Assembly (NCBI GenBank): GCA_041580375.1
Contig: JBFGDZ010000044.1
Location: forward strand, 1-20,744
DNA: 20,744 nucleotides
Direction of reading: 5' to 3'
Origin: JAPUIN01 sp041580375
GTDB taxonomy: Bacteria; Acidobacteriota; Polarisedimenticolia; Gp22-AA2
This document shows, piece by piece, positions 6,286 through 13,521 of the stretch. The notes under the pieces are model-generated. The model was not told the origin of the DNA. It saw only the letters and a program-made list of their open reading frames with translations, and did not search any database. The position numbers and the translations under genes were made by a program. Within the stretch, counting starts at the first letter, position 1. Every line of letters begins with the position of its first letter.

Positions 6286-7890
6286 TCAGCGGAGCAGGTC
6301 CGAGAACGCTTCCAGAATGACGCGGGCCGTGTCGGGGCCGGCGGAGTTCACCTCTCCGTATTGCGGCGACGTGCGGCCGTACGCGTACGGCGGATCGACA
6401 TCCCACTGGGACGCGGGGATGATGTAGCCGAGCTCGTCGTTGCACAGCCCCAGGACGAATTGATGGCGGGCCGGCATCATCGCCCGCAGCGCCGGCTCGC
6501 GCCGCGCGCCCCGGAGATCGGCGCCCGGATCCTGGGGATCCTCGATCCCGCCGTCCACCAGCTCGGGGTAGATCTCGCCCGGGACGCAGGCGAACCGGGC
6601 CAGCGGCGGACCCGCGTCCGGGCCCGCCCCGGCGGCGCGCAGGGTGACGACCGCGACCTCGCTCGTGAGCCTCCCCTCCCCGTCCATCGCGCGCGGCCAG
6701 ATGCGGCCCTCCACGAGACCCCGGACAAACCGCTGGTTGAGCAGCGGGACGGCGATCCCGGCCGCGTCGATGGCGATCGAGCCGCGCCCGGCCGGGTCCG
6801 GGGGCGCCCCGCCAGCGCCCTCGCGCCAGGCGCGCGCGAGCCCCTCCCCCAGGCGGCGGCCGACCGCCTCCGCCATGCGGACGGAGCGGTGCGGGATCGG
6901 CTCCCCCGTCGCCTCATCGACCAGATCGAGACCGAGCGGCGTCATCAGCCCCCCCACGGCGCCGCTGGTGAAGATCGCGACACCGCCGAACGCCTCCTCG
7001 AGCGCGCGGCGCGCCCAGGCCGGATAGTCGGACGAGATGCGCGTGTTCGGCTTGCCGAGCGCCTCCGGGTGGTTGGCGAAGTTGATCAGCGTCGCGATCG
7101 TCCCGCCGCCGCCGGCCGCGTCGACCTTCATCAGCAGCGCGCGGTCGTCGATGACGCGCGGAAGGCGCGTGTCCCGAACCAGGTCCGGCAGGCGGGCCGA
7201 CGCGAACGAGATCCGAGCGGGACGGCGGGCGCGCCAGGCGTCGTGGACCGCTCCCGCGGCCGCGCTCCGGACCCGGGCGACGTAGGCGGAATCGACGGAT
7301 CGATCGGGAGGCGTCCACAGGCCGATGACGTCCGGGCCCGCGTGCGTGTGGGTGCTGGCCACGAGCACGTAGCCGATCCCGGCTTCGGGGTATCGCGCGC
7401 GGATCTCCTCGCGCACGAGCGCGACGTCGTCGTGGAAGAGGCCGATCAGATCGAGCGCGACGAATGCGACGGACAGGCCGCCGGCCTCCAGCACCAGCGC
7501 CCGGGCGTACAGATCGTCGTTCACCGCCGTGGCGTCGGCTCCCGGGCGGAAGCCGGCCACGCGCACGGCGTGGCCCGCGCGCACGCCGCCCGCGCTCGTC
7601 TCCAGATCCGGCGTGATGACGCGTGAGGCGGCGCCGGCGAGAAATCGCGAGTCGCCGCCCCGCAGTTTCAGGGGCGGGGCCGTCGAAATGGAAGGACGGG
7701 GGGGCGCAGCCTTCGGGGCCGGGGGCTCCACCGCGGGCGGCGCGGACCCCGCGCTCCGGCCGCCCCCGCCGAAGCAGCCCCCGGTCGAGCACCCGGCCGC
7801 GGCGAGGAGAGCGAGAACCAGGATCGCGCAGGCGTGATCCGCGATGCCGCGCCGGAATCGCCGCCCCGCCGCTCCGCGTCGCGTCCTCAA
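6286..7890 (-). CDS. Neutral/alkaline ceramidase-family hydrolase, predicted lipoprotein
   Basis: This 534-aa protein matches the N-terminal catalytic domain of neutral/alkaline non-lysosomal ceramidases, zinc enzymes that split amide-linked lipids outside the cytoplasm. The His181-Thr-His183 pair in STHTHAGPD, His274 in NFANHPEAL, and later PGEIYPEL and NDELGYIIP segments correspond to the family's zinc-site regions. The serine-containing GD-x-SPN motif expected of true ceramidases is absent; SGAVGGLMTP occupies that place. The N-terminus has an arginine-rich start, a hydrophobic stretch and the lipobox LAAAGC, followed by a proline-rich linker. The start is TTG at 7890, overlapping the VWA gene stop as TTGA, with GGAGG 4 nt upstream; no in-frame ATG or GTG would keep the signal peptide. 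The substrate may not be ceramide. Confidence 0.85.
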   Translation of the reverse strand: MRTRRGAAGRRFRRGIADHACAILVLALLAAAGCSTGGCFGGGGRSAGSAPPAVEPPAPKAAPPRPSISTAPPLKLRGGDSRFLAGAASRVITPDLETSAGGVRAGHAVRVAGFRPGADATAVNDDLYARALVLEAGGLSVAFVALDLIGLFHDDVALVREEIRARYPEAGIGYVLVASTHTHAGPDVIGLWTPPDRSVDSAYVARVRSAAAGAVHDAWRARRPARISFASARLPDLVRDTRLPRVIDDRALLMKVDAAGGGGTIATLINFANHPEALGKPNTRISSDYPAWARRALEEAFGGVAIFTSGAVGGLMTPLGLDLVDEATGEPIPHRSVRMAEAVGRRLGEGLARAWREGAGGAPPDPAGRGSIAIDAAGIAVPLLNQRFVRGLVEGRIWPRAMDGEGRLTSEVAVVTLRAAGAGPDAGPPLARFACVPGEIYPELVDGGIEDPQDPGADLRGARREPALRAMMPARHQFVLGLCNDELGYIIPASQWDVDPPYAYGRTSPQYGEVNSAGPDTARVILEAFSDLLR

Positions 7891-9461
7891 CGATCCTCCA
7901 GAAGCGCCCGGGCGGCCGACCGCAGCGCCGGGTCGGGCTCGCGCGCCAGGTAGTCCTCGATCACCGGCCGCGCCGCCCGCCCCGCGATGGTCACGATCGA
8001 GCGCACGGCCTGGCGCCGCACCTCCGCCTCCCCGTCGTCGAGGGCCGCGCGCAGCGCGGGAATCCCGCCGCTCAGCCCCAAATCCCCGAGCGCCGCCGCG
8101 GCCGCGGCGCGCGCCCGCGGAGATCGCGATCCGATCAGATCCGCCAGCGGCGCGAGCGCGCGATCGTCCCCGATGCGGCCGAGCAGGCGCACGACGCGCA
8201 GGGACGCGGATCCGGGACGGCGCCGCGTCGCACCCCTCTCCGCCCGATCCACCAGATGGGGAATGGCCAGCGGGCCGAAGCGTACCAGCGCGTCGGCGGC
8301 GGCCGCGATCACCTCCGGCGAGCGGTCGCCGAGCCGGCGCGCGAGCGTCGGGATCGTCTCCGACGCCTCCAGCCGCACGAGCGACTCGACGGCCAGCCGG
8401 CGGACCTCCGCCTCGTCGTCCTCGAGCGCCGCGGCCAGCGGCGGCACGGCGCGCTCGTCGCCGAGAAAGCCCAGCTCGTAGGCGGCGTCGGCCCGCAGGT
8501 CGGCGTCCTCGTCGTTCAGATCGGAGATCAGGGTCTTGACGTGCGACGGAGGCGTGGTGTAGCCGCGCATCGCCTTCACGACGACTCCGGTGCGGGCCAC
8601 CTCGACGCGGATCGTCCGCCGCCTCCCCTCGCGCTCCTTCGGATCGATGTCGTAGGCCAGGTAGTACTGGCTGCGAAACTCCTCGGCGAGACGGGAGAAA
8701 AGGCTCTCGAGGTCGCCCCCCGTGAACAGCAGGCGGCCACCGGTCTCCTCCACGAATCCCTCGAACGGCAGCCACGAGGTCGCCGAGATTCCCGGGCGGA
8801 TGCCGTAGACGACGGTCTGGGTGCGGAAGCAGAGGCGCAGCAGATCCTGCAGGGCGAGCGATTGCAGCACGTGACGGTCGCGGGCGATGTCGTTGTCCAG
8901 GCCGTCGCTCACGACGAGGATCACCTTGCGTCCCGGCCGGCCGCGCAGGTCCCTCACGGTCTCGCCCACCGCGCGGAACAGGGCCGTGCCGCCCCGCGCC
9001 CGCCCGAGCCTCCGGATCGCGCGCTCCGGCTCGTCCGGATCGCCGGTGAACGGCATGAGGATCGTGAGCTGATCGCTGAACTTCGCCACCATGATCTCGT
9101 CCCCCTCGCGCAGTCCGCGGAGGAGCGCGCGCGCCGCTTCCCTCACCCGGCGCACCTGCGAGCCCATGCTCCGCGACAGATCGAGAAGCACGGCCACCGA
9201 AAGCGGACGATCGACGCGCCCTCCCTCCGGGCCGAAGTCGACCAGATCCATCTCCAGCCCGTCCTCCACGACCCGGAACTCCCCTCGGGTCATGTCGGCG
9301 ACGGGCAGGCCGCGGCGATCGGTGACGGTCACGGTGAGACCGACCCGGAGAAAGGGACGATCGACCACGCGCACGAACTCGCGCACGGGAGGGGCCGGGG
9401 ATCCGGCCGCGAAGGCGACGGCCGGGGCGAGGGCGAGGACCAGCGGGAGAGCGCGTACCAT
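7887..9461 (-). CDS. Secreted VWA-domain protein with C-terminal HEAT repeats
   Basis: This 524-aa protein starts with a signal peptide (hydrophobic core about residues 4-18, AFAAG cleavage region). A short beta segment (TVTVTDRRGLPVADMTRGEFRVVEDG) follows, which is typical of the VWFA-related domain common in Acidobacteria. Next comes a von Willebrand A domain with the metal-site DLSRS at residues 94-98, GGTALF and VSDGLDND. From about residue 310 to the end are HEAT-type repeats (DADLRADAAYELGFLGDERAVPPLAAAL and further copies), usually a protein-binding scaffold. It probably acts in the periplasm or at the surface. Its stop overlaps the ceramidase-family start by 4 nt, so the two are co-expressed. 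There is no usable Shine-Dalgarno site; a CATAAT box 8 nt before the ATG suggests a leaderless message. Confidence 0.92.
   Translation of the reverse strand: MVRALPLVLALAPAVAFAAGSPAPPVREFVRVVDRPFLRVGLTVTVTDRRGLPVADMTRGEFRVVEDGLEMDLVDFGPEGGRVDRPLSVAVLLDLSRSMGSQVRRVREAARALLRGLREGDEIMVAKFSDQLTILMPFTGDPDEPERAIRRLGRARGGTALFRAVGETVRDLRGRPGRKVILVVSDGLDNDIARDRHVLQSLALQDLLRLCFRTQTVVYGIRPGISATSWLPFEGFVEETGGRLLFTGGDLESLFSRLAEEFRSQYYLAYDIDPKEREGRRRTIRVEVARTGVVVKAMRGYTTPPSHVKTLISDLNDEDADLRADAAYELGFLGDERAVPPLAAALEDDEAEVRRLAVESLVRLEASETIPTLARRLGDRSPEVIAAAADALVRFGPLAIPHLVDRAERGATRRRPGSASLRVVRLLGRIGDDRALAPLADLIGSRSPRARAAAAAALGDLGLSGGIPALRAALDDGEAEVRRQAVRSIVTIAGRAARPVIEDYLAREPDPALRSAARALLEDR
7895..7899 (-). 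promoter_or_regulatory. Ribosome binding site GGAGG for the TTG-started ceramidase-family gene
   Basis: GGAGG lies inside the last codons of the VWA-HEAT gene, 4 nt before the TTG at 7890. It supports this rare start codon and suggests translational coupling with the gene upstream. Confidence 0.55.
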
Positions 9462-9469
9462 GCCCCGTT

Positions 9470-9475
9470 ATTATG
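9470..9475 (-). promoter_or_regulatory. Candidate -10 box (CATAAT) of a leaderless VWA-HEAT message
   Basis: CATAAT ends 8 nt before the ATG at 9461, which would put the transcription start at or next to the start codon. No ribosome site with normal spacing is present. No convincing -35 was found. Confidence 0.4.
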
Positions 9476-9507
9476 CGCCGCCGGAGGGCGCCGCGAAACC
9501 GCCGGCG

Positions 9508-11265
9508 TCACGGTCCTGCGGCACGCTCCCTGCGGTAGACCTCGACGCCGCCGACGTAGGTCGCCACCACCTCGACGCCGAGTAGGTCGCGATCGGGCAC
9601 GGTGAGCGGGTCCCCCGACAGGATGGCGAAGTCAGCCCACTTGCCCGGCTCGAGGCTGCCGGCCTCGTTCTCCCGGAAGGCGGCGTGGGCCGCGCTTAGC
9701 GTGAACATGCGCAGCGCCTCCTCGCGCTTGAGGGTCTGCTCGGCGTGCCACGCGCCGCCCGTCCGCCAGTCCGGCGTCTGCCGGGTGACCGCCGCGTAGA
9801 GGCCGAGCAGCGGGTGCCCGGGCCGGTCGTAGGCGTCGGATGATCCGGCGAGCGGGATCCCCGCCTCGAGCAGGGTCCCAAACGCATAGAGCCGACCGGC
9901 GCGCCTCTCGCCGACGCGGCTCTCCTCCATCGGCCCGCCGGGTCCCGGGTGCAGGAACCGCGGCTGGACGGAGGCGATCGCGCCGGACCGGCGGATCGCG
10001 CCCAGGTCGGCGTCGTCGAACAGCGACAGGTGCTCGATGCGAAAACGCGCGTCGGCGCCGGGCGAGCCCTCGAGCGCCTCCTCGAAGGCCGCGGCCGTCT
10101 CGCGCACGGCGGCGTCGCCGATGGCGTGCACGGCGATCTGCACCCCGCGCCGCAGCCCGCGCGCCGCCCAGTCGCGGATCTCCGCGCGCGTCATGCGCAG
10201 AAGGCCCGTGCGCTCCGGGTCGTCGGCGTACGGATCCAGAAGCGCGGCGCCGCGGCTGCCGAGGGCGCCGTCGGCGAACAGCTTGATGGTCCGGATGTCG
10301 AGGCGGCCTTCCGCCAGCCCCACCTCCGGCCCGCGCCGCAGCAGCGCCTCGGCCGCCTCCGACGGGCCCGCCACCATGAGGGAGAGGCGGATCGGCAGCT
10401 GTCCCTCCAGGGCCATGCCCCGGATCAGATCCACATCCCCGTCGCCCGGCGCTCCCAGATCGATCAGACCGAGCCGGCCCGTCGTGCCGGCCGCGTGGAC
10501 CATCGTGTAGCCGCTCTCGGCGAAGCGCCGCAGCGCCCGCGCGAGGGCGGCCTTCTTCTCCTCCGCCGTGAGCGGAGGGACGAGCCGCAGCACGGGCTCC
10601 CAGGCGCGATCGAGGAGGATGCCGGTCGGCCGGCCCGTGCGGCGTTCTCTCAGGATCTGGCCGCCCGGCGGATCGGGCGTGCGCGCCGTGATCCCGGCCT
10701 GCTGCAGGGCCTTCCTGTTCACCCACGCCGCGTGGCCGTCGGAGCGCACGAGGAGGGCGGGATGATACTGCACGATGTCGGAGAGCAGACGCAGGTCGGG
10801 TAGCCTCTTCTGCGTCCAGCTTTCCTGGTTCCAGCCCTTCCCGAGAACCCATCCCCCCGCAGGCACCGTGCGCGCGAACGCTCGCACCCGCTGCACGGCG
10901 TCCTCCTCGCTCTCCGTCATCGACAGATCGACGAACATCGACCCGCCGGTCGCCTCGTTGAGAAGCGTCTCCCCCACCGCGATCGGATGAACGTGGGCGT
11001 CGATGAGACCGGGGATGACGGTCCGGCCCTTCAGATCCACGACGGGGGTCGTCGGACCGCGGTGATTCTGGATCGTCGCGTCGTCCCCGACGGCGAGAAT
11101 CCGGCCGTTGCGCACCGCGAGGGCCCGCGCCGGATCGCCGCCGGTCGCCATCGTGTGGATGATCCCGCCGGTGAGGATCAGATCCGCCTCGACCGGCTGC
11201 GAGCGCATGCAGGCCGCCGCCGTGACGCAGGCCAGCGCGCACAAGAGTCCGAGCGACCGCCTCAT
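9508..11265 (-). CDS. Exported amidohydrolase (Amidohydro_3 / YtcJ-like)
   Basis: This 585-aa protein is a metal-dependent amidohydrolase of the YtcJ/Amidohydro_3 type. It shows an N-terminal beta segment (ADLILTGGIIHTM), the metal-binding His91-x-His93 in DAHVHP, IKLFADGALGSRG, HAIGDAA, IEHLSL and the catalytic-aspartate region GSSDAYDRP, ending in GKWADFAILSGDP. The first 19 residues form a signal sequence ending TAAAC, a possible though non-ideal lipobox, so export and perhaps lipidation are expected. Family members hydrolyse C-N bonds of varied small molecules, and the substrate here cannot be told. The ATG overlaps the homoserine dehydrogenase stop as ATGA, so it is translated from the same message. 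The 46-bp gap to the VWA gene contains a separate promoter candidate. Confidence 0.9.
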   Translation of the reverse strand: MRRSLGLLCALACVTAAACMRSQPVEADLILTGGIIHTMATGGDPARALAVRNGRILAVGDDATIQNHRGPTTPVVDLKGRTVIPGLIDAHVHPIAVGETLLNEATGGSMFVDLSMTESEEDAVQRVRAFARTVPAGGWVLGKGWNQESWTQKRLPDLRLLSDIVQYHPALLVRSDGHAAWVNRKALQQAGITARTPDPPGGQILRERRTGRPTGILLDRAWEPVLRLVPPLTAEEKKAALARALRRFAESGYTMVHAAGTTGRLGLIDLGAPGDGDVDLIRGMALEGQLPIRLSLMVAGPSEAAEALLRRGPEVGLAEGRLDIRTIKLFADGALGSRGAALLDPYADDPERTGLLRMTRAEIRDWAARGLRRGVQIAVHAIGDAAVRETAAAFEEALEGSPGADARFRIEHLSLFDDADLGAIRRSGAIASVQPRFLHPGPGGPMEESRVGERRAGRLYAFGTLLEAGIPLAGSSDAYDRPGHPLLGLYAAVTRQTPDWRTGGAWHAEQTLKREEALRMFTLSAAHAAFRENEAGSLEPGKWADFAILSGDPLTVPDRDLLGVEVVATYVGGVEVYRRERAAGP

Positions 11266-12362
11266 CGCCGGGCCGATCCCGAGGTCCCGGTCCGGGGAGC
11301 GTCCCCGGAGGCCGTCGTGTCGAGCAGGGGGGACGGGGCGATCGGGCGGCCCCGGTGAATGGCGATGAAGTCCGCCAGCATCCCGTACGCGGTCTGGGCG
11401 ACGCCGGGCTCGATGCAGGCGACGTGCAGGGTCCCCGCCAGCTCGGTCTCCAGCGTGATGCCGAGCGAACCGCCCCCGAGCGTGGCGAGGAACTCCCCCG
11501 GATCGAGCACGACCGGCTCGACGCGCACCGCGCCGGTCCGGTCCGCCGCCGCCGCGATCCGGATCGTGCGACCGGCGCCCGCCTCGGCGCGCAATCGGTC
11601 CACGTCGATGGCCGACAGAGGCGTGCGCCGCACGTCCGCCGGGCGGACGTCGCGCCCCAGAAGGACGTTCGCCACGATGACCGCCTTGACCGCCTGATCC
11701 CAGCCGTCCAGATCGTGCGAGGGATCGGCCTCCGCGATGCCGCGCCGGCGCATCTCCTGGACCGCCGACTCGATCGTCTCTCCCCGCATCGCCGCCTGCA
11801 GCACCTCGTTGCTCGTCGAGTTGAGCACGCCGCGGAACGACTCGATGCGTCCCAAGGGGATCGCCGACTCCACCAGATTGAACACCGGCAGGCAGTCGGC
11901 CACCGCCGACTCGAAGCGCAGCCCGGCGCCGCGGCGCCGCGCGAGCGCCATCAGATCGGCCGCCGCGAAGGCGATCGGGCCCTTGTTCGCGCTGACCACC
12001 GACACGCCCCGCTCGAGGGCGGCGCGCACGTGCGAGGTGGCCGGCTCGCCGCGCACCGGGTCGAGCGTCGTCCCCTCGAACAGCAGATCGATCGGCGCCT
12101 TCGGAATCGCCTCGAGCGCCGTCCCCGCGCCCTGCCATCCCTCGCGGAGCGTCCGCTCCAGATCGATGCCGCCCGCTTCGGTGAGCGCGCCGCGCCGCGC
12201 GCTGCTCATGAACGTGACGACGAACGAGAGGTTATGGCGCGCGAGGAGCTCACCGCGGCGCTCGAGCATCAGCCGCACGAGCGCCCGGTTCACGTTGCCG
12301 AACCCAGCGAATCCGACGCGCCACCGTTTCCGGGCCGGGATGTCCCACCTCCCGGGCGCCAC
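11262..12362 (-). CDS. Homoserine dehydrogenase, short form without ACT domain
   Basis: This 366-aa protein carries the NAD(P)-binding VGFAGFGNVNRAL, the SANKGP segment, the substrate-binding FESAVADCLPVFNL and GVLNSTSNEVL. The catalytic block EADPSHDLDGWDQAVKAV supplies the expected aspartate and lysine. It reduces aspartate semialdehyde to homoserine on the path to threonine and methionine. It lacks the C-terminal ACT regulatory domain of the roughly 430-aa bacterial form, so threonine feedback through that domain is not expected. The start is uncertain. GTG at 12362 puts 16 residues before the Rossmann strand, but its ribosome site is weak. An ATG at 12479 would add a low-complexity leader and is disfavoured. 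The stop overlaps the amidohydrolase start (ATGA), an unusual partner. Confidence 0.88.
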   Translation of the reverse strand: MAPGRWDIPARKRWRVGFAGFGNVNRALVRLMLERRGELLARHNLSFVVTFMSSARRGALTEAGGIDLERTLREGWQGAGTALEAIPKAPIDLLFEGTTLDPVRGEPATSHVRAALERGVSVVSANKGPIAFAAADLMALARRRGAGLRFESAVADCLPVFNLVESAIPLGRIESFRGVLNSTSNEVLQAAMRGETIESAVQEMRRRGIAEADPSHDLDGWDQAVKAVIVANVLLGRDVRPADVRRTPLSAIDVDRLRAEAGAGRTIRIAAAADRTGAVRVEPVVLDPGEFLATLGGGSLGITLETELAGTLHVACIEPGVAQTAYGMLADFIAIHRGRPIAPSPLLDTTASGDAPRTGTSGSARR

Positions 12363-12373
12363 TCTCGCCGGAA

Positions 12374-12398
12374 GGGTCCGCCCTGTCAAGGCGGATCC
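12374..12398. repeat. Hairpin in the divergent hom-fae intergenic region
   Basis: Arms 12374-12382 and 12390-12398 pair over nine positions with one G-T wobble around the loop CTGTCAA. The minus-strand TTGACA (12389-12384) sits in the loop. The region 12363-12511 otherwise holds only promoter-like sequence. Role unknown: it could be an operator or a leader structure ahead of homoserine dehydrogenase. Confidence 0.4.
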
Positions 12399-12430
12399 GG
12401 CCCCGGCAAAGCGGCCCTTGCAGGGGGTCG

Positions 12431-12460
12431 GTGACAGGGTTCCCCGGTGTGGGGTAGGAT
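12431..12460 (+). promoter_or_regulatory. Candidate promoter of the fae-like / pterin dehydratase genes
   Basis: GTGACA (12431-12436, 5/6 to the -35 consensus) is followed after 18 bp by TAGGAT (12455-12460, 4/6 to the -10). This predicts a start near 12467 and a leader of about 45 nt ending in GGAGG, 7 nt before the ATG at 12512. Confidence 0.45.
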
Positions 12461-12511
12461 GGATCTTCAAGCAATCCAACGGCGCAGGAAACCTGTTTCG
12501 GAGGGTGAACT

Positions 12512-13063
12512 ATGGCCAGGAAGATCGGTATCCGTTTCGGGGAGGCGATGGGCGAGGGGAGCAAGGACTGGCTCTGGACCGAGCCGGAGATCGCGATCGG
12601 CGAGATGGACGGGCCGGTCGGGCAGGCGATCGCGAATCTCATGGGGCAGAGCGCCGGCTTCTCGCGCTTCTTCTGCCTGGTGGACGGCGGCAAGCAGGTG
12701 CGCCCCACCACCCTGATGGTCCCCAAGGTGCAGCTGAAGAAGATGCGCGATGTCGACATCTTCGGCGGCCCGGTGCAGGCGGGAATCGCCGACGGCGTCC
12801 TCGACGCCGTGGAGTCCGGGATCATCCCGAAGGATCAGGCCGACGAGCTGGCCATCGTCGCCATGGTCTGGATCGATCCGCGCCTCGCCGAGATGAAGGA
12901 CGTGGACTGGGAGGAGATCTACCGCAACAATCGATCCGCCATGAAGGAGGCTATCGACAAGGCCCTCAACGGGAAGCCGAGCGTGGCCGATCTGCTGAAG
13001 GAGGATCGCAAGTTCGCGCGGCACATGTACTTCAACCGCGAGCAGAAGAAGTGGGTCTTCTGA
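12512..13063 (+). CDS. Formaldehyde-activating enzyme (Fae) homologue lacking the N-terminal histidine
   Basis: The 183-aa product resembles formaldehyde-activating enzyme along its length: IRFGEAMGEG, the GPVGQAIANLM helix, PTTLMVPKV, the DIFGGPVQAGIADGV core and SGIIPKDQADEL. Fae condenses formaldehyde with tetrahydromethanopterin in the cytoplasm of methylotrophs and some other bacteria and archaea. Characterised Fae uses a histidine close to the N-terminus as general acid. This copy has none there (GSKDWLWTEPEIAIG), with about three extra residues in the loop; its only histidine is at position 171. The C-terminal tail is also longer than usual and basic. GGAGG stands 7 nt before the ATG. 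A pterin dehydratase follows after 18 bp, supporting a pterin-linked role, though perhaps not the classical reaction. Confidence 0.85.
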   Translation: MARKIGIRFGEAMGEGSKDWLWTEPEIAIGEMDGPVGQAIANLMGQSAGFSRFFCLVDGGKQVRPTTLMVPKVQLKKMRDVDIFGGPVQAGIADGVLDAVESGIIPKDQADELAIVAMVWIDPRLAEMKDVDWEEIYRNNRSAMKEAIDKALNGKPSVADLLKEDRKFARHMYFNREQKKWVF

Positions 13064-13081
13064 TGCAGCGGGGAGGACCGC

Positions 13082-13447
13082 ATGCCTGAAAAACTTCCGG
13101 TGATCCCGGACGACGCCGTGAACGCGCGTCTGGGCAGGGAATTGCCGGGCTGGAAGCTGGAGGACGGCTGGCTCCGGCGCAAGTACAGCACCGACGGATG
13201 GCCGACGACGGTGATGCTGTTCAACACCATCGCGTTTCTGAGCGAGGCGGCCTACCACCACCCCGACCTCGAGATCACGTGGGGCAAGCTGTGGGTGAAG
13301 CTCAAGACCCACTCCGCCGGCGGCATCACGGAGCGGGACTTCGCCCTGGCGAAGGAGATCGAGCGTCACGTCCTGTGGCGGCCGGAAGCCGGGTCCGCCA
13401 TGGAGGGGACGCCGAACAAGTGGGTGCACGCCAAAAAGGACGCCTGA
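13082..13447 (+). CDS. phhB: Pterin-4a-carbinolamine dehydratase
   Basis: This 121-aa protein contains the signature of the PCD/DCoH family. The YHHPDLEITWGKLWVKLKTH block gives His59, His60 and His77, the three active-site histidines, followed by GGITERDFALA. The enzyme dehydrates 4a-hydroxy-tetrahydropterin during pterin recycling; relatives in bacteria without aromatic hydroxylases are thought to serve other pterin cofactors. No phenylalanine hydroxylase is in the window. About 20 residues beyond the usual end (EAGSAMEGTPNKWVHAKK) are extra. GGGGAGG lies 5 nt before the ATG. With the fae-like gene 18 bp upstream it forms a two-gene pterin unit, so a tetrahydromethanopterin-type context is more plausible than phenylalanine breakdown. 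Confidence 0.9.
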   Translation: MPEKLPVIPDDAVNARLGRELPGWKLEDGWLRRKYSTDGWPTTVMLFNTIAFLSEAAYHHPDLEITWGKLWVKLKTHSAGGITERDFALAKEIERHVLWRPEAGSAMEGTPNKWVHAKKDA

Positions 13448-13509
13448 TCGGCCGGCGTCGATCCGGACCGATCCGACCGAAAACCGCGGCCCGCGCGGCT
13501 CCGGGAGGG

Positions 13510-13515
13510 TACAAT
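13510..13515 (+). promoter_or_regulatory. Candidate -10 box (TACAAT) for a leaderless sugar dehydrogenase message
   Basis: TACAAT is followed by exactly 6 nt and then the ATG at 13522, the geometry of leaderless bacterial promoters. A GGGAGGG upstream is 11-12 nt from the ATG, too far for a normal ribosome site. No -35 was recognised. Confidence 0.45.
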
Positions 13516-13521
13516 CTCCGC

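Noticed and set aside
2938..7626. A 1562-codon open frame on the plus strand
   Set aside because: It lies antisense to the peptidase, macro, P5C dehydrogenase and ceramidase-family genes, all of which have clear motifs. Its translation is low-complexity and rich in Arg, Asp, Gly and His. Long antisense frames are expected in DNA of this GC content.
7891..8775. N-terminal extension of the ceramidase-family frame to 8775
   Set aside because: The extension overlaps the VWA-HEAT coding region and is Arg/Gly/Ala-rich with no motif. The lipoprotein signal sequence begins just after the TTG at 7890.
7623..9605. A 660-codon plus-strand open frame
   Set aside because: Antisense to the VWA-HEAT gene, with an arginine-rich composition and no motif; a shadow of biased codon use.
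12418..12423. TTGCAG as the -35 of the fae-like gene
   Set aside because: It lies 31 bp from the TAGGAT box, too far; GTGACA at 12431 has an 18-bp spacing instead.
13484..13498. GC-rich hairpin after the pterin dehydratase as a terminator
   Set aside because: The stem is only 5 bp and no U-run follows; such short GC stems are common in this DNA.
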